Positions 48,062 through 58,333 of a DNA stretch of 64,000 bases are shown one piece after another. Under the pieces are notes generated by a model, which was not told the DNA's origin, ran no database searches, and was given only the letters and a program-made list of their open reading frames with translations. This stretch comes from Armillaria gallica. Lineage: Eukaryota > Basidiomycota > Agaricomycetes > Agaricales > Physalacriaceae. The stretch covers positions 6,944,001 through 7,008,000 of the forward strand of contig JBANDB010000004.1 of the NCBI GenBank assembly GCA_037576215.1. Direction: 5' to 3'. Made by a program: the position numbers and the translations under genes. The first letter of the stretch is position 1, and every line of letters starts with the position of its first letter.

Positions 48062-49430
48062 TGATGTGCTCGGTAACGGTGAGTGGCAAATGGACTAGAG
48101 GCTGGCAATGAACACCAACAACACTAAACCAATCACTAACTCTACACTTATCACCAATGTATTGAATTCAGGCATTTCGAGTACAATAGAAGCACTCTGC
48201 AGACTTCAATAATCAAGGAAAGTTGTTTAAAGACGTTTTATTTCGTTACTAGTGAGCTATACAAGCGTACTACTCGCACTAGTGGGGTTTGTAAGACACA
48301 ATTGGATGAATAGTGACTCGACTTGAGCTACTGCACTCGCTCTGACTGGGACTGCTTCGAACTAGTGGCTCTCTTGGCCCTATAATGTCTTACAAGTGAA
48401 TAAACACTTGACTAGTCGCTTTCTAGGCAGACTAGTGGCACTCTTGGCCTAAGAATAATACTTTAAACTTCGAGAACTCGCTTGAACTAACTTCGAAACA
48501 CTCTTGGCCTTTGCAGGACACAAAAGATTGCTCTAAGACACTTCTATTCACTCAATGCTATAGGTAACTTAGCGACTAGTAGCCGCTTCGTCGAGGTTAA
48601 GCACAAAAGCCTTTAATTGGGGCACTAGATACTGACTAGTAGGTCACAATTGTGGGGATGGCTTGCATGAGCTGCGCATCCACCTATTCTACTACTTATA
48701 TACTGACAAACAAGGTACGATCAAGATATAAATAACTGACTAGAGGGGTATTATTGATAAGGATTTCTTGGCTAGTCACGAATAATGGTGAATAATCACG
48801 CAATAGTCGGTCTAGAAACGGTCGCTTGCTGACTAGTAAGCCTAGGAGCTCCGCTAGCAGTTGTATTCCATGTCCTGGGTCCAGCGATGCTCCACTAGTG
48901 CCAAGGATAAATGACTAGCCAGGCGAGCGTGCCTGTAACAGCTGTTGATCGTGATCGAAGGCGCAGCCCGGCTATACTAGCACCGATCGCAATGGATCTG
49001 TATCGCACTCGTCGGATCTGCCGCAAGGTTAACCCGTTGCTAATTCATTTCTAAGTTCTGTTTCGAGATTGCCGCGTGACTAGTTAACCTGACTTAGGCG
49101 TTCATGCCCAGATCGACTCGCTAGTGACCGAACATTATGAGATTTGTGTCCTCTGCTTCTTGTTTGGTGCGCTAGTCGCATTACTTGTCCACTAGTGGCC
49201 GTATTCACTTAGCCCTGTTAGCATTCAAGTCACTAGTATGGCTGGCTGGTAGATTTAACCCACTAGTGGTATCGTATCTAAGTCCTGGCTCTACTAGTTG
49301 CATACTAGTCTAACTATCAGCTCGAAGCCTCAGCTATAGTCCTTTAAGTATCACTAATGTAAGATAGATATGCAATAGTATTATTATAAAATCGCAAAAT
49401 CTAGGTGTGAACGTGTAGATGGCGTATCAC
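48062..49430 (-). repeat. Solo LTR, family B, copy 2, inside the Helitron
   Basis: A 1369-bp repeat, the reverse complement of 15228-16600, with plus-strand ends TGATGTGCTCGG and GGCGTATCA. It is flanked by CCGG on both sides (48058-48061 and 49431-49434). Removing the LTR and one CCGG restores the Helitron frame as NSAP-VEVVYRR. CpG is well preserved (for example GCCGCAAGG near 49020), unlike the copy at 15 kb. It contains about twenty CTAGT motifs. Confidence 0.88.
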
Positions 49431-49434
49431 CGGT

Positions 49435-49778
49435 GCACTGTTGTCTGCATATTCAAGCATGTTATCGTGGGATATGCTGATGTCACTGTAATCACAATGA
49501 TTGAGTAGCAACCATTCCAAGGTGTCAAGCACAACCTTTTGTCTCACCAGCAGCGGTGTTCTCTTCATGTCGTCCTCAGTCAGCTTTTCAGGTCCCGTGA
49601 AGAGCACAGCTAACACATCGTCCATATCTCTTCAAGGAGGAGGCAATATATTATATACCTTAGTGACTGGTGCATCAAATGATATGATATGCGATATCAT
49701 TTTACATGAACCAAGCCCTGGATGACCCACCGAAGCCAGAGACACTTTCACAAAACAACAGTTATGCCTGACCTTAGA
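49435..49778 (-). pseudogene. Helitron segment between the two insertions
   Basis: Minus-strand reading starts in VSKVRHNCCFVKVSLASV, then SFDAPVTKVYNILPPP, TGA (49632-49634), then RDMDDVLAVLFTGPEKLTED and VLDTLEWLLLNHCDYSDISI, ending at NSAP next to LTR B. This is the conserved fungal Helitron region between the Cys-rich N-terminus and the Rep domain. The TGA sits where related proteins carry Arg, so CGA to TGA fits. Confidence 0.8.
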
Positions 49779-49952
49779 CACCAAGCAGCCTGGGCTGCTA
49801 GATTTCTGCTTGAAATGTGTCAGTTGACAGTGGTAATTAATGTATCAGGACTGTCAGTTGACACACCAGCCTATATAGGGTATTTTCACAATACTGCATG
49901 GTCTATTAGTCAGCACAGAAACCCGGACCAAATCATGTGATTATCAGAAAAT

Positions 49953-50052
49953 CCAGCAACTCCAGGAATTGAACCCAGGATCTTAAAAAGATTTACAATA
50001 ATGTCACATGACATAGCCAAAGTGTGCATGCTAACCACTATACCATACTGGC
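49953..50052 (-). ncRNA. tRNA-like Pol III module, left arm
   Basis: This is the exact mirror of 52502-52601 and is read outward toward the left end. It has the same A box, B box and TTTT stop. See the right-arm copy for details. Confidence 0.4.
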
Positions 50053-50399
50053 ATTATTTATTTATGTAATCATCTTCTTATATGGCCTCCCTCTCTTAGA
50101 TTTATAATATCCTAATTGGGCCCTCCCTTTGGTGTGCTTTGGTGCGCTTTTTTTTCCTTATTGGGCTGGTCAAATTGGCCCATCAATTGCACCTAGAATT
50201 GGCTGTGCCATGGCATTGATAGCATCAATATCAGGCCATTTTTGGCTTCCTCAGGCTACTGGGTGGGTCAGGGGATGGTACTAGTATATGCATAAACATA
50301 AATAGCATAAAAGCGAACCCTCTGGTGAGGTATGGGGGCCCTAGGGAGGGGGTAAAAAGGGTAAAATAGTGAAAAATAGCGGAAAATCACTGAAAATTC

Positions 50400-50915
50400 G
50401 CGTTTTAGGGGTAATACGTGCATCGGATCGCTTCGAAAACTTGACCAATGAATTCCCTGACCTTGAAAACCCCTAAACGGCCCCTCTACAGTACATGTGG
50501 CGCATTTTATGGCTAGGCATAATCGGGAAAATTGGCTTTTTACGGTACTGCGTACATTGGATCGCTCCGGGGATGTTACCAATCAATTTCTACACTATGA
50601 AAACCTTAGAATACATCTTCATATGCTATATATGACCACCGGAATGCGATAAAAGATAGGGGATTGGGGGGGGGGGAAACACGGTTTATTTTGTTTTCTA
50701 GGCATCGCATCGGTCTGGGGACATCACCAATCGATTCCTCGACCTTGAAAACCCCCAAACGACTCTTGGTTACATTTATGGGGTCTCAGGAATGATGGAA
50801 ATAATGATGTAACAGTTTAGGAGGAGCACATATGGAAACTCGCATTTCTGAGCTTCAGAAAACTTCGGAGTTGTTGCCAATGGATTTCCTGACATTGAAA
50901 ACCCCCAGAACACTA
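50400..50915. repeat. Degenerate ~145-bp tandem units in the left arm
   Basis: A composite motif, roughly GCATCGGATCGC ... ACCAAT-GATTTC ... CTTGAAAACCCCYAAAC, recurs at about 50418, 50558, 50704 and 50850, a period of 140-148 bp. The right arm has the mirror copies (about 51640-52140). No coding meaning is seen; the small mirrored open frames here are probably chance. Confidence 0.5.
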
Positions 50916-52501
50916 CAGGAACACATTTAAAACCTTTGAAATCCGTGGTAAAAAAGGTAATAGTGAAAATATGCGAAATACCATATATCTCGCCTTTTTG
51001 AGTGTTGGGGATGGTAATTCTGGTATAGAATACACGATATATATTGTATAATAGGGTGTACAAAAGCTTAGGATGATCCTAAATGTATTGGCAGAGATAT
51101 AGGGAGATCTTTCTGAAAAAAAGGAGGAGCACCTCCCAGATTTTGAGTTTCTGGTCATCCCATGGCCTGGAGACTATCAGATTCGGATTCCTAGACCAAA
51201 AAAACATAAGACTCATCTATCATCCCTGGGGGTCATTTTTACTAGTGCATAATCCATGCACACAGCATATCTTTGTGCATAACTGAGTGCACACTCATTA
51301 CTTCGGAGTTTTGACATATAAACCCCATGGATGATTGGTGTTCCTATCATTTTTTGGGTCTAGGAATCCGAATCTGATAGTCTCCAGGCCATGGGATGAC
51401 CAGAAACTCAAAATCTGGGAGGTGCTCCTCCTTTTTTTCAGAAAGATCTCCCTATATCTCTGCCAATACATTTAGGATCATCCTAAGCTTTTGTACACCC
51501 TATTATACAATATATATCGTGTATTCTATACCAGAATTACCATCCCCAACACTCAAAAAGGCGAGATATATGGTATTTCGCATATTTTCACTATTACCTT
51601 TTTTACCACGGATTTCAAAGGTTTTAAATGTGTTCCTGTAGTGTTCTGGGGGTTTTCAATGTCAGGAAATCCATTGGCAACAACTCCGAAGTTTTCTGAA
51701 GCTCAGAAATGCGAGTTTCCATATGTGCTCCTCCTAAACTGTTACATCATTATTTCCATCATTCCTGAGACCCCATAAATGTAACCAAGAGTCGTTTGGG
51801 GGTTTTCAAGGTCGAGGAATCGATTGGTGATGTCCCCAGACCGATGCGATGCCTAGAAAACAAAATAAACCGTGTTTCCCCCCCCCCCAATCCCCTATCT
51901 TTTATCGCATTCCGGTGGTCATATATAGCATATGAAGATGTATTCTAAGGTTTTCATAGTGTAGAAATTGATTGGTAACATCCCCGGAGCGATCCAATGT
52001 ACGCAGTACCGTAAAAAGCCAATTTTCCCGATTATGCCTAGCCATAAAATGCGCCACATGTACTGTAGAGGGGCCGTTTAGGGGTTTTCAAGGTCAGGGA
52101 ATTCATTGGTCAAGTTTTCGAAGCGATCCGATGCACGTATTACCCCTAAAACGCGAATTTTCAGTGATTTTCCGCTATTTTTCACTATTTTACCCTTTTT
52201 ACCCCCTCCCTAGGGCCCCCATACCTCACCAGAGGGTTCGCTTTTATGCTATTTATGTTTATGCATATACTAGTACCATCCCCTGACCCACCCAGTAGCC
52301 TGAGGAAGCCAAAAATGGCCTGATATTGATGCTATCAATGCCATGGCACAGCCAATTCTAGGTGCAATTGATGGGCCAATTTGACCAGCCCAATAAGGAA
52401 AAAAAAGCGCACCAAAGCACACCAAAGGGAGGGCCCAATTAGGATATTATAAATCTAAGAGAGGGAGGCCATATAAGAAGATGATTACATAAATAAATAA
52501 T

Positions 52502-52601
52502 GCCAGTATGGTATAGTGGTTAGCATGCACACTTTGGCTATGTCATGTGACATTATTGTAAATCTTTTTAAGATCCTGGGTTCAATTCCTGGAGTTGCTG
52601 G
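52502..52601 (+). ncRNA. tRNA-like Pol III module, right arm
   Basis: A box TGGTATAGTGG (52509-52519) and B box GGTTCAATTCC (52579-52589) both fit the Pol III consensus. The T-arm CTGGG-TTCAATT-CCTGG folds, and TTTT follows at 52603-52606. CCAGTAT and TTGCTGG can pair as an acceptor stem with one mismatch. The box spacing of 70 bp is long, so this is either an intron-containing tRNA relic or the head of a tRNA-derived SINE. A TTTGG stretch might be a Pro anticodon loop, but I could not fold a proper anticodon arm. I would not call it a working tRNA. Confidence 0.45.
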
Positions 52602-52769
52602 ATTTTCTGATAATCACATGATTTGGTCCGGGTTTCTGTGCTGACTAATAGACCATGCAGTATTGTGAAAATACCCTATATAGGCTGGTGTGTCAACTGA
52701 CAGTCCTGATACATTAATTACCACTGTCAACTGACACTATTTCAAGGGGAAAAGTAGCAGCATTAGGTG

Positions 52770-54299
52770 CACCGAGAGCCTTTTGGCGAATGTCAACTTT
52801 GATAAAACCTCTGGGACAGCTCCTAGCCACAGTCCGTTTGCCAACGATTTGGCAGGAACTTTACCTTCTCTTACTGCAGCCCTACATTGTATACATATAC
52901 ATGAAAGGCCGTCATCGATGACAGGACCGTCTGCGCTGCGAATAGGCTGTTCAGCCTTATCACGCTCTATTCGAGTAACCTCCGGGTTCTCCAACACTGA
53001 CATATAGCGCTTCATGTGTTTAACTTCACTTAGTTGTTCCATCGGTGTCAACTGACCGCATACGCAACACCCAGACTCTTTGAAGCGAGAGGGTGACATA
53101 GCCGAACAGAAGTCGGTGATGATACCGTGGCTAATACCATTGTCTAACGGGACTGGGGGAAATAGCACGGTGTCGAGTTGTACCCCTTCTTCCAGACACA
53201 TAGACTTGTTTACTATGGTTTTATGACAGTTATTCTTCTTATGTAGGATAGGGCATACCTTAAGAATTGTGTATGCAGACTGACATCTATAACAGTCATG
53301 CACGGTATATATCTTGACAAGTGACGCCTTGTTCATATACGATATGTTGACATCCTCAAAGATGTGCATCTTCGCGATAGCTCGGAGTTCTTTGACAGGT
53401 ATTTTAGCACATATAATTGACAAGGGCAATTGAAGACATATGTGATTGGCTGGTACTGGTGGTAATACATGCTCTTCATTGTACTTTATCAGATGGTCCA
53501 CATATAGATACCTGTTTGTGTTCTGCATGACAGCCTCGGATTGCCCACATCGAATGTATCCAGACAAAGTATTGTGGTCGATGTACTGAATGCCACCGCC
53601 TTCACTGAATATACGAGCGCTATCCACAACATCAGTTGCCATATGGCTCGACCCAAACACGATACACGATGGTGACCTCAAACGATGCAAGAAGTTTCCC
53701 ATAAGCAAAGTCCCTTTACGCGTGATATGCACGATGGTATCGTCCATAATACGCACCATGCGACACACCTTCATGCACGCTGTACATAGTCTGAGACAGA
53801 CGTTGGTACCCATTCGATCCAAGATGGATGTAAATTGAACCCTGGTCATGGTATGCCGTATGCAGGAAGCGCGAGCTGAATGAAGCGAAGAGGATGAAGT
53901 CGACAAAAGTGTTCCAACATAAAACATGTACACAGGTACCAAGGACTCAGCACCGTGTCCATAAACAATGTCGCTCAATACATCTGAGGCATCGAATTCC
54001 ATGGCTGTACAAAAACAGGTCATGAACACCAGATTGTGCATTATACGACCCAGCACACTGTGCCCGAAGAGGCCACGGACGTAATACCGCCCGTGCAATG
54101 AAGTATCTTCAAATCTTGGACCATAATGAACATGGTAAGCACTCTGCGTAACACAAGATATGAGCGTATCTGTGCCGCTCGGCACCCTGCGACTGGAGCA
54201 GACAGTTAGACGAATTCCATACAGAATGAGATGACACGTACCTCGAACGGCTACCTCCTTTGCAGTGGGTTTCAGGACGAACAGGTAAGGGGGATACAT
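52770..54299 (-). pseudogene. Helitron N-terminal region
   Basis: Open from ATG 54299 down to the insertion (the frame runs a few codons into the inserted element and stops at 52737). The first ~350 residues are poorly conserved. Then come SLVKIYTVHDCYRCQSAYTI, FPPVPLDNGISHGIITDFCS and FKESGCCVCGQLTPMEQLSE. Next is GLSCICIQCRAAVREGKVPA with LANGLWLGAVPEVLSKLTFA, a standard Cys-rich block just before the region continuing at 49778. No stop occurs in 500 codons, so this part is well preserved. Whether ATG 54299 is the real start is unsure. Confidence 0.75.
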
Positions 54300-54890
54300 G
54301 GAGGACAGGTGGCAAGCATTCGTCAGGTGATATGAGACTTTTTGATGGGGTAAGGCAACAAGACTTTGATACAGGCGGAACGCACGTTGACCCTAAGGGA
54401 ATCTTAGATAGACAAGCAACAGTTTCCGTGGAGTGTGACGACAGATAAGGTTCAACATGCCAACCACGAGCGCAAATCTAAATGGACAACACTGTTAGTT
54501 AATGTATTATACAGGCGAATCAGGATGACTGTATCAGACACGAGATGAAGGGATAACATGTACACACCTGCCAGTTCAAGACAGGTAAGATGCGGCAACA
54601 ACATAGTAAAAGAGCCAGAGCCAACACAAGCAAGGAGACACAGACACGCATCTAGAGCAACAGATGATGGCAGCAAGAGACAAAAATTCGCAGTCATTTA
54701 TTTTGGGGATCAATCATGTGGGAAAACAAATAAGCGCATACAATAATATGTCATGTGACAAATTTTATGAAAAGCAATCAAGGAATAAGTATATGTTCGT
54801 ATATCAATGTCACACCTCGCGAAAAACATATCAAGAACACGTAAAGTCATGACAAGTATGATGTCAACAGCAATTATCCATAATCTCGTG
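54300..54890. other. Region upstream of the Helitron ORF
   Basis: No gene is recognised. If the Helitron protein starts at 54299 this would hold its promoter and 5' end, but I could not identify the 5' TC terminus. Confidence 0.3.
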
Positions 54891-54892
54891 CA

Positions 54893-55396
54893 CTAAGAAA
54901 AGATCAGAGGTCGTAGAATGCGTGCACGGAGGAACTCACTGAATTGCATGTCAATGGAGATGTCGAATAAGGTGCAGGTAGGAAACACGCGGGCCTTGAC
55001 TCTAGGGTCTGACCTAAGGTCGTTGATCAGGGTCTCAACCGTGTCTATATCGAGTAGCATGCGCGATATCGGAAATGGCGTATTCAACAAGAGGTACAGG
55101 TCGCCACCAAATACCGAACACCCCTTGAAAGCAGAACCCACTACCATAGGTTGAATCGTGCCAAATACTAAGAAACGATGCAACAGGTCCATGTCGGTTT
55201 CCTCGATCACAACTACAAGCATGAGTACGGAGGAATGAGCAGCTTTGTTTGGCGATGACCATGTGGAAACGGTGGACACGGCAAACCCAAGGGTGCGAGG
55301 TGCTGTGTACATGGATAAATGTGATAGTATACCGAGAGATTTGAGAGATAGCGTCCCGTAGTGATCTATAGAGGGGTCCACTGGATACACAAACAC
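54893..55396 (-). CDS. Hypothetical protein, 167 aa
   Basis: Open frame from ATG 55396 to 54893 with no internal stop. It contains VDPSIDHYGTLSLKSLGILS, VVVIEETDMDLLHRFLVFG and LINDLRSDPRVKARVFPTC. I recognise no domain. It lies between the MULE 3' end and the Helitron, on the same strand. It may be a distant upstream exon of the Helitron protein, or chance. CpG is well kept. Confidence 0.3.
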   Translation of the reverse strand: MFVYPVDPSIDHYGTLSLKSLGILSHLSMYTAPRTLGFAVSTVSTWSSPNKAAHSSVLMLVVVIEETDMDLLHRFLVFGTIQPMVVGSAFKGCSVFGGDLYLLLNTPFPISRMLLDIDTVETLINDLRSDPRVKARVFPTCTLFDISIDMQFSEFLRARILRPLIFS

Positions 55397-55662
55397 TTGA
55401 TCAGCTTTCAGCTTTATCCACTTAAGTCATAAACGGACGAACCCAGATGTAGCACCAGCTCTGCAAGCGTGGTATGAACATGACACAGACTCACCCAGTA
55501 AGACCCTTGGGAAAAACTGGCACATGACCGGCAAATGCCATTACCGGTCACCCCATTTGGTCACCTGTGCCTTCTGCGCTGCTAAGTCCATATCGCGTCC
55601 ATCGCATCCCACTTCCTTTATCACCAACTTCACGTACATTTAGAATTAGTCTTTGGATGTTT

Positions 55663-56890
55663 CTAATCCAGATACATCGTTAATTGACTATGATCTTTCC
55701 ATGTTCTCTGACTCCTTCTCTTCTTTCTGTACCTCTGCAGTTCTCCAGCCTTCTCCACCGGGGCAACAATTTTTTCGAGCTCCTGTAAGAGTTTTGGGTG
55801 AAGACCTTGAGGATTCTCATAAACTTGCATCAGTTCTTCAAAGCAACGTTTCAAATTCTCCTTGCGTGCTGACGATGGGAAAATCTATGACACAACAGAG
55901 ATGAGTCAACATATCAAACATATCATCACATCATGTCACACAGAAACAGCGCACCCGTTTCTCACCATCTTCATCCATTCCCTCCACATACCGCTCTGCT
56001 CTTTTGCCTTTGCATATACTGGATCCCTCTTTGTTTTTTCCCATCTCCTCTGAGTCCTCTCTTTCCGGGCTTGAGGTCTCAGCTATCATCCTCCTGCCTT
56101 GACTCAGAGAATCAGATTGATGTGATGTGGCATCTGTCTCATTGGCCATGGGACTACTGGAGCGTTCAGGACTCGACAAAATGATACGCTGCATTTCTTT
56201 TTTCTCTCCAAGAATCAAGAGTTCAATTTCATCTTCAGAACCTGCATTGCTTTCGCCTGCTTGAAGCTGGGACTCACAGTGAATGCCGGGGATGGAGTAG
56301 AATGGGGTTGTCCGGTTTCTTTGCAAGTCCAAGAAAATTTTGTAACTTGTACCCATATTGATTGGCTTGTTATCCAGTTGCTGATTTGCCTCCTTGACAA
56401 GGTGTTTGCATATCAAGAAACGGCTGAAGAGATACGCGTGGCAGCTACACATCCACTTCAGAATATCAGTGTAGTGATTTCCGGGTGTCCACGAATATCC
56501 TTCCTCGATCTGGGCGAGTTTTTCAGCACGACCTTTTGTGTCCACCAGCAACTTCCTCCATTTGAGCTCCTCCCATGTGAGTCTTTCCTCGTCAGATTTA
56601 CTGAGCATACACCATGTTGATTTCAGCTCCTTCTGCCAGCTGCTCAATTCCTTTGGCCTACCCTCTCTCCATTGCCCCAAGACATTGTCAAGAGTACACT
56701 TGACTCGTGGGAGGATCTGGTTGATCACAATGTAAGTGACAAGGTCAAGATAAGGTCGGTGGTACATGGCTAAGTCCTTGTGCTTCAGATTATTCCACAG
56801 ACTCTCGACAATCATTGTCGTGTTCAGATGCGGGATTGTAGTTTCAAAGTCTTGCGTCAAGGGAACTAGATCCCGTGAGAGAGGCATGTA
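55663..56890 (-). pseudogene. MULE transposase, C-terminal half with SWIM zinc finger
   Basis: The frame 56887-55931 begins with HLNTTMIVESLWNNLKHKDL and HRPYLDLVTYIVINQILPRV, standard in MuDR-like transposases after the DDE domain. WMCSCHAYLFSRFLICKHLV follows: the C-x-C...C-x-H SWIM zinc finger. The tail is Ser- and Glu-rich. A 48-80-nt GT-AG intron near 55867-55930 would join it to a final piece ending RTWKDHSQLTMYLD (to 55663). This half belongs to the N-terminal half at 62580-64000; a DIRS-like element separates them. The mechanism is cut-and-paste DNA transposition. Confidence 0.78.
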
Positions 56891-57090
56891 ACAAATCTTG
56901 TATTAGAATACAATGGCAATACATAGATTGAGACGTCTAGCTGTAGTATGGGTGAGGGAGAAGACCCCATGGGGGGAGATCCCGGGATGAGACAAGGAAT
57001 CTGAGAGAACCCATGAGGACTAGCGGAGGTGCGTCGAAGAATGACGAGACTCACCCATCTACAGCGATAGCTTAGCCTACGCTATAGTCT

Positions 57091-58272
57091 TCACACTGCA
57101 ATCCTTACTTTCTTCTTCTTTTCGGTTGTGTCCAGTAGTTCGATGTGGAGCACGCCTAGTATCTCCAGATTGCACCAGTACTTCTTGAATGCATCTGATG
57201 ACCATCTTCCGAGTGCTTTCACCACATCAGGATTGACACCTTTGATGAGAAAGAAGGTGGTCCCGCCGATGCGGAAGGAATGACCCGTGAATCGGGTTAG
57301 GCCTCGTTTGGACCAGATCTCGTTGCATCGTTTCAGGAATCGTTTCGCTGTCATTGCTATCCGTTGACTGTTGGGGGCGATATACGATGCTATGGGTGAG
57401 TTTTCTGACAATCTGTTCTTGTGGATGTGGTGTAGCATGGCATTGATGGGGTCTGCGGCGCCGTTCTGTTTGCATAGGATAACATCTTCGCCTCGGTTCT
57501 TCTTTGTCTTTGTCCAAGGGAGGTGGAGCTTGCATGAGCCGTGGGCTGAGTGTGGTTGTGCAAGATCTTTTAGAACCGGGTTGTATTTGCCATTGAATTT
57601 CCAGATATTCTGGGTGTCAGGGAAAAGCTCTCCTAGTCTGATCTGGCCAAAGAATGCTGTTGTTGCTAGAGCTAGGACGGCGGAGTCTGTATTGTCGAAT
57701 AGGTCTAAGTCATCGTGTAGCATTGTGATCATTTCGATAGTTATCGGAGGTCGGGGAGGTTTTCGGCTTGATTCTGGTGTTGCCTTGTCAATGCCTTCCA
57801 GCGTGTATTTGAGCAGAATCCTGTCGTTGTAGGGTAGGTTGTGGAATATGTGCAGGGCGCGAACTCTGTACAGCTTGTTGCGAACTGCATCTGCAGTCAT
57901 TACACCTTTGTATGATGCTGCAAACCTGCTTTGGGTTGGTAAATATCTTTTTCTTGATTAGGGTGTAGCGCACCTGCATAGTAATGTCTCCGACACCGGG
58001 AATCTCTCATTTCTGGGTATCGCCTTTCGTCGGCAGAAGTCCATGAATTGTCTAATTCCACTTGTGTGCCCCTTCATCGTTCCTGGTGCCCAGGCTAGTC
58101 CTAGTACTGCCTGCACCTCTGCGACTGGTCTCTCTCCTTGTTGGTGTGCTGCATTTGGAAGGTTGGCTACTGTTCCATAGTTTGCATTGTGTTGAATGGT
58201 GGTATGGTGTCTGGTTGCTGCTTTCTTTGTAGCGCGTTTGTGATGCCAGAGATAAGGGCGATATGCAGCCAT
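57091..58272 (-). CDS. Tyrosine recombinase of the DIRS-like element (one intron)
   Basis: It integrates the element's DNA by site-specific recombination. Exon 1 (58272-57974) ends in the core-binding part GHTSGIRQFMDFCRRKAIP. A 48-nt GT-AG intron (57973-57926) follows, and exon 2 (57925-57091) starts AASYKGVMTADAVR. The catalytic Arg is in FFGQIRLGELFP, the H-x-x-R motif in FTGHSFRIGGTTF, and the nucleophile Tyr in LGRWSSDAFKKYW. About 378 aa in all, close to the usual DIRS recombinase size. Without the intron, exon 1 runs into a stop within two or three codons. No defect is visible. Confidence 0.82.
57926..57973 (-). other. Predicted 48-nt intron in the recombinase
   Basis: Donor GTGCGC (from 57973) and acceptor AAGCAG (ending 57926). 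Splicing gives LLCR-FAASYKG in frame across the junction, in the place where DIRS recombinases have a continuous LLCxFAAS-like stretch. Confidence 0.7.
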
Positions 58273-58333
58273 GGTAGTTATAGGTCAAGACGTTTTGTGG
58301 CTGTGCATTCCTGGTCTGAACATAATCAACTCG

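Larger units (their letters stand above)
49786..52769. mobile_element. Giant inverted-repeat (fold-back) element inside the Helitron
   Basis: Two arms, 49817-51197 and 51357-52737 (1381 bp each), are reverse complements with no length difference: every pair of matching positions I compared sums to 102554. The spacer is 51198-51356 (159 bp). Outside the arms about 32 bp on each side are only loosely alike (both end in TGCTGCTA...TTGAAAT). Target copies CACCAAG (49779-49785) and CACCGAG (52770-52776) flank the element; they differ at one CpG. Removing element and one target copy restores the Helitron frame (FAKRL to VSKVRHN). No transposase gene is present. Size and TSD of about 7-8 bp suggest a non-autonomous hAT-like or other TIR element. 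Confidence 0.8.
42000..54299 (-). mobile_element. Helitron with Rep-helicase-protease protein, interrupted twice
   Basis: Minus-strand coding can be followed from about 54299 to 42060 as one large RepHel-type protein with a C-terminal cysteine protease-like domain. Insertions at 49786-52769 and 48062-49430 interrupt it, and both can be removed cleanly in frame. The remaining breaks are seven in-frame TGA codons and about two single-base frameshifts (near 44020 and 42325). The element's own ends (5' TC, 3' hairpin plus CTRR) were not identified. Helitrons move by rolling-circle replication using the Rep nuclease and the PIF1-like helicase. Confidence 0.8.

Noticed and set aside
50268..52286. 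Identical mirrored open frames of 104, 95 and 81 codons in the two fold-back arms.
   Set aside because: They are identical only because the arms are identical DNA. They lack motifs and overlap the degenerate tandem units, so chance frames are more likely.
52502..52601. A functional tRNA gene, perhaps Pro or His.
   Set aside because: The acceptor stem has mismatches, the A-B box spacing is too long and no good anticodon arm can be drawn. It was kept as a tRNA-like module only.
54558..54852. Short plus-strand frames near 54.6-54.85 kb as genes.
   Set aside because: They have no domain, start in low-information sequence and have no supporting context.
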